Shown here: positions 7,374 through 8,083 of the stretch, piece after piece
Position numbering within the stretch: position 1 is the stretch's first letter
How the letters are laid out: each line of letters starts with the position of its first letter
NCBI GenBank assembly: GCA_009702305.1
Contig: WLIH01000095.1
Coordinates: 1-8,083 of the forward strand
DNA length: 8,083 bases
DNA from: Actinomycetota bacterium
GTDB lineage: Bacteria > Actinomycetota > Actinomycetes > Propionibacteriales > Nocardioidaceae
Direction of reading: 5' to 3'
Position numbers and translations under genes: made by a program
Notes under the pieces: model-generated
Database searches by the model: none
Told to the model about the DNA's origin: nothing
What the model saw: the letters and a program-made list of their open reading frames with translations, nothing else

Positions 7374-7405
7374 CCGCGCGATGCGCGGCCGCCGAGCCAG
7401 GCTCG
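7374..7405 (-). terminator. Two small GC-rich hairpins just after the small gene, possible weak terminator
   Basis: Immediately beyond the TAG of the 7406-7891 gene (minus-strand direction) are two short stems: CGAGC/GCTCG (7393-7397 with 7401-7405, 3-base loop) and CCGCGC/GCGCGG (7374-7379 with 7383-7388, 3-base loop). Neither is followed by a U-run. Actinobacterial terminators often lack one, so a terminator is possible but not shown. Confidence 0.25.
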
Positions 7406-7891
7406 CTAGGTGGCCGCGGCCGCCGAGCCGCTCTCCGATGCTCGGCGGGCAATCAGTCCGAGACCGATCAGCACGGCGACATCGTCCGGGACGGCACTGT
7501 CAGCAACGTGGACGACCCCGCTCGTCCGGAGCACGCCGCCGAGCGTCAGACGGACGGCCTCAGTGCCGTGGGCATCGACCCAGGAGAATCGACGTGAGAG
7601 CACCCCGCTGATCCTGAGGCGATAGCGCCGGCCGTCGATGGCGGCGTAGCCCCTCCCGAGGATGCCTGTCTGGTGAAATTCGCCGATCGTGGTGCCGTCG
7701 GCGGCGCGGGCGCGCACTGCGCGTCCGAGGAGCCCCAGTGTCGTGAAGTCGATCCGTTGGTTACCCAGGTCCAGGTGGGCTGAACGCTTGAGCAGGCCTG
7801 CGAAGGCGACCTTGCCTTCGGTCCCTGCCGCCTCGCTGAGGATCAGCGACGAGTTGATGAGGGCTGGCTGGGTCACGGTGATGGTGCGCAT
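7406..7891 (-). CDS. Small protein of unknown function, possibly LURP-one/tubby-like fold
   Basis: This is a 161-residue protein that I do not recognise by sequence. It has no signal peptide and no clear membrane anchor. Short beta-strand-like segments alternate with Gly turns: HLDLGNQRIDFT, GLLGRAVRARAADG, TIGEFHQTG, GYAAIDGRRYRLRIS, RRFSWVDAHGTEAVRL. They are followed by a single hydrophobic helix-like segment, DDVAVLIGLGLIARR (136-150), and a low-complexity Ser/Ala tail. Strands with an ID-G-RRYRL and F-x-WVDAxG pattern plus one buried C-terminal helix resemble the LURP-one/tubby C-terminal barrel, a fold guess only. The gene looks real: ATG 7891 has GAGAGG nine bases upstream (7901-7906), and the frame is open to TAG 7406-7408. 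Its codon third positions are less GC-extreme than those of the met and GH3 genes. It may be co-transcribed with the partial gene 39 bases upstream. Confidence 0.7.
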   Translation of the reverse strand: MRTITVTQPALINSSLILSEAAGTEGKVAFAGLLKRSAHLDLGNQRIDFTTLGLLGRAVRARAADGTTIGEFHQTGILGRGYAAIDGRRYRLRISGVLSRRFSWVDAHGTEAVRLTLGGVLRTSGVVHVADSAVPDDVAVLIGLGLIARRASESGSAAAAT

Positions 7892-7930
7892 CGTCGGTCG
7901 CCTCTCTTCGTGCGGTTGTCGATCGGCCCG

Positions 7931-8083
7931 TCATCTCGATGCAGGCAGGAGGAAGGGTGCCAGCCTTGCGACGGTCTCCGAGATCATGTCGGCCGCGACT
8001 CGGTGAGCACGTGCCCCTTGTCTCCATGTCGGCGGGATGTCCGGGGCGTCGGCGCCGAGGTGACGTCGGCGTGACGCGGCCAC
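7931..8083 (-). CDS. Probable C-terminal 50 codons of a gene running off the right edge, unknown function
   Basis: On the minus strand one frame is open from the window edge to TGA at 7931-7933. The 50 residues include an amphipathic helix-like end, ADMISETVARLAPFLLPASR, which reads like a natural protein C-terminus. Codon third positions are mostly G/C but carry more A than in the met genes, similar to the neighbouring small gene. The stop lies 39 bases before ATG 7891 on the same strand, an operon-like spacing. The fragment is too short to assign a family, and a chance open frame in GC-rich DNA is the alternative. Confidence 0.4.
   Translation of the reverse strand: MAASRRRHLGADAPDIPPTWRQGARAHRVAADMISETVARLAPFLLPASR

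Noticed and set aside
5895..7409. 504-codon open frame on the plus strand opposite the GH3 gene
   Set aside because: The encoded protein is a low-complexity Val/Gly/Arg/His mix that mirrors the GH3 codons; all GH3 motifs lie on the other strand.

Overview
The window is high-GC DNA (roughly 70% by eye, with G/C-ending codons in most reading frames). It almost certainly comes from an actinobacterium. A type VII secretion eccB-mycP pair next to a metY-metX pair would suit a Propionibacteriales/Nocardioides-like chromosome, but that placement is inference.

Layout, left to right. (1) 2-2529, plus strand: the tail end of a type VII (ESX/T7SS) secretion locus. It holds a left-truncated eccB coupled by a TGATG stop/start overlap to a mycosin-like (MycP) membrane-anchored subtilase. 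(2) 2530-2611: a short gap with a conspicuous AT-richer patch, likely the promoter/operator zone of the next genes. (3) 2612-5013, plus strand: a two-gene methionine operon. metY (O-acetylhomoserine sulfhydrylase) and metX (homoserine O-acetyltransferase) overlap by four bases (GTGA). MetX makes O-acetylhomoserine and MetY uses it with sulfide to make homocysteine. (4) 5010-7271, minus strand: a secreted glycoside hydrolase family 3 enzyme, convergent with metX; the two genes share the palindrome CTAG as their stop codons. (5) 7272-7405: an intergenic stretch with a perfect 9-bp inverted repeat upstream of the GH3 gene and two small hairpins just after the next gene. (6) 7406-7891, minus strand: a small unrecognised protein with a possible LURP-one/tubby-like beta-barrel. 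(7) 7931-8083, minus strand: probably the last 50 codons of another gene running off the right edge.

The most notable observation is in the mycosin. The catalytic Asp and Ser of the subtilase triad are in place, but the catalytic His is Gln, and the mature protein has no other histidine before its C-terminal membrane anchor. The oxyanion-hole and Ser-loop motifs are also off consensus. The simplest reading is a pseudoprotease kept as a structural partner of EccB in the T7SS membrane complex. No mobile element, CRISPR array, tRNA or rRNA was seen.
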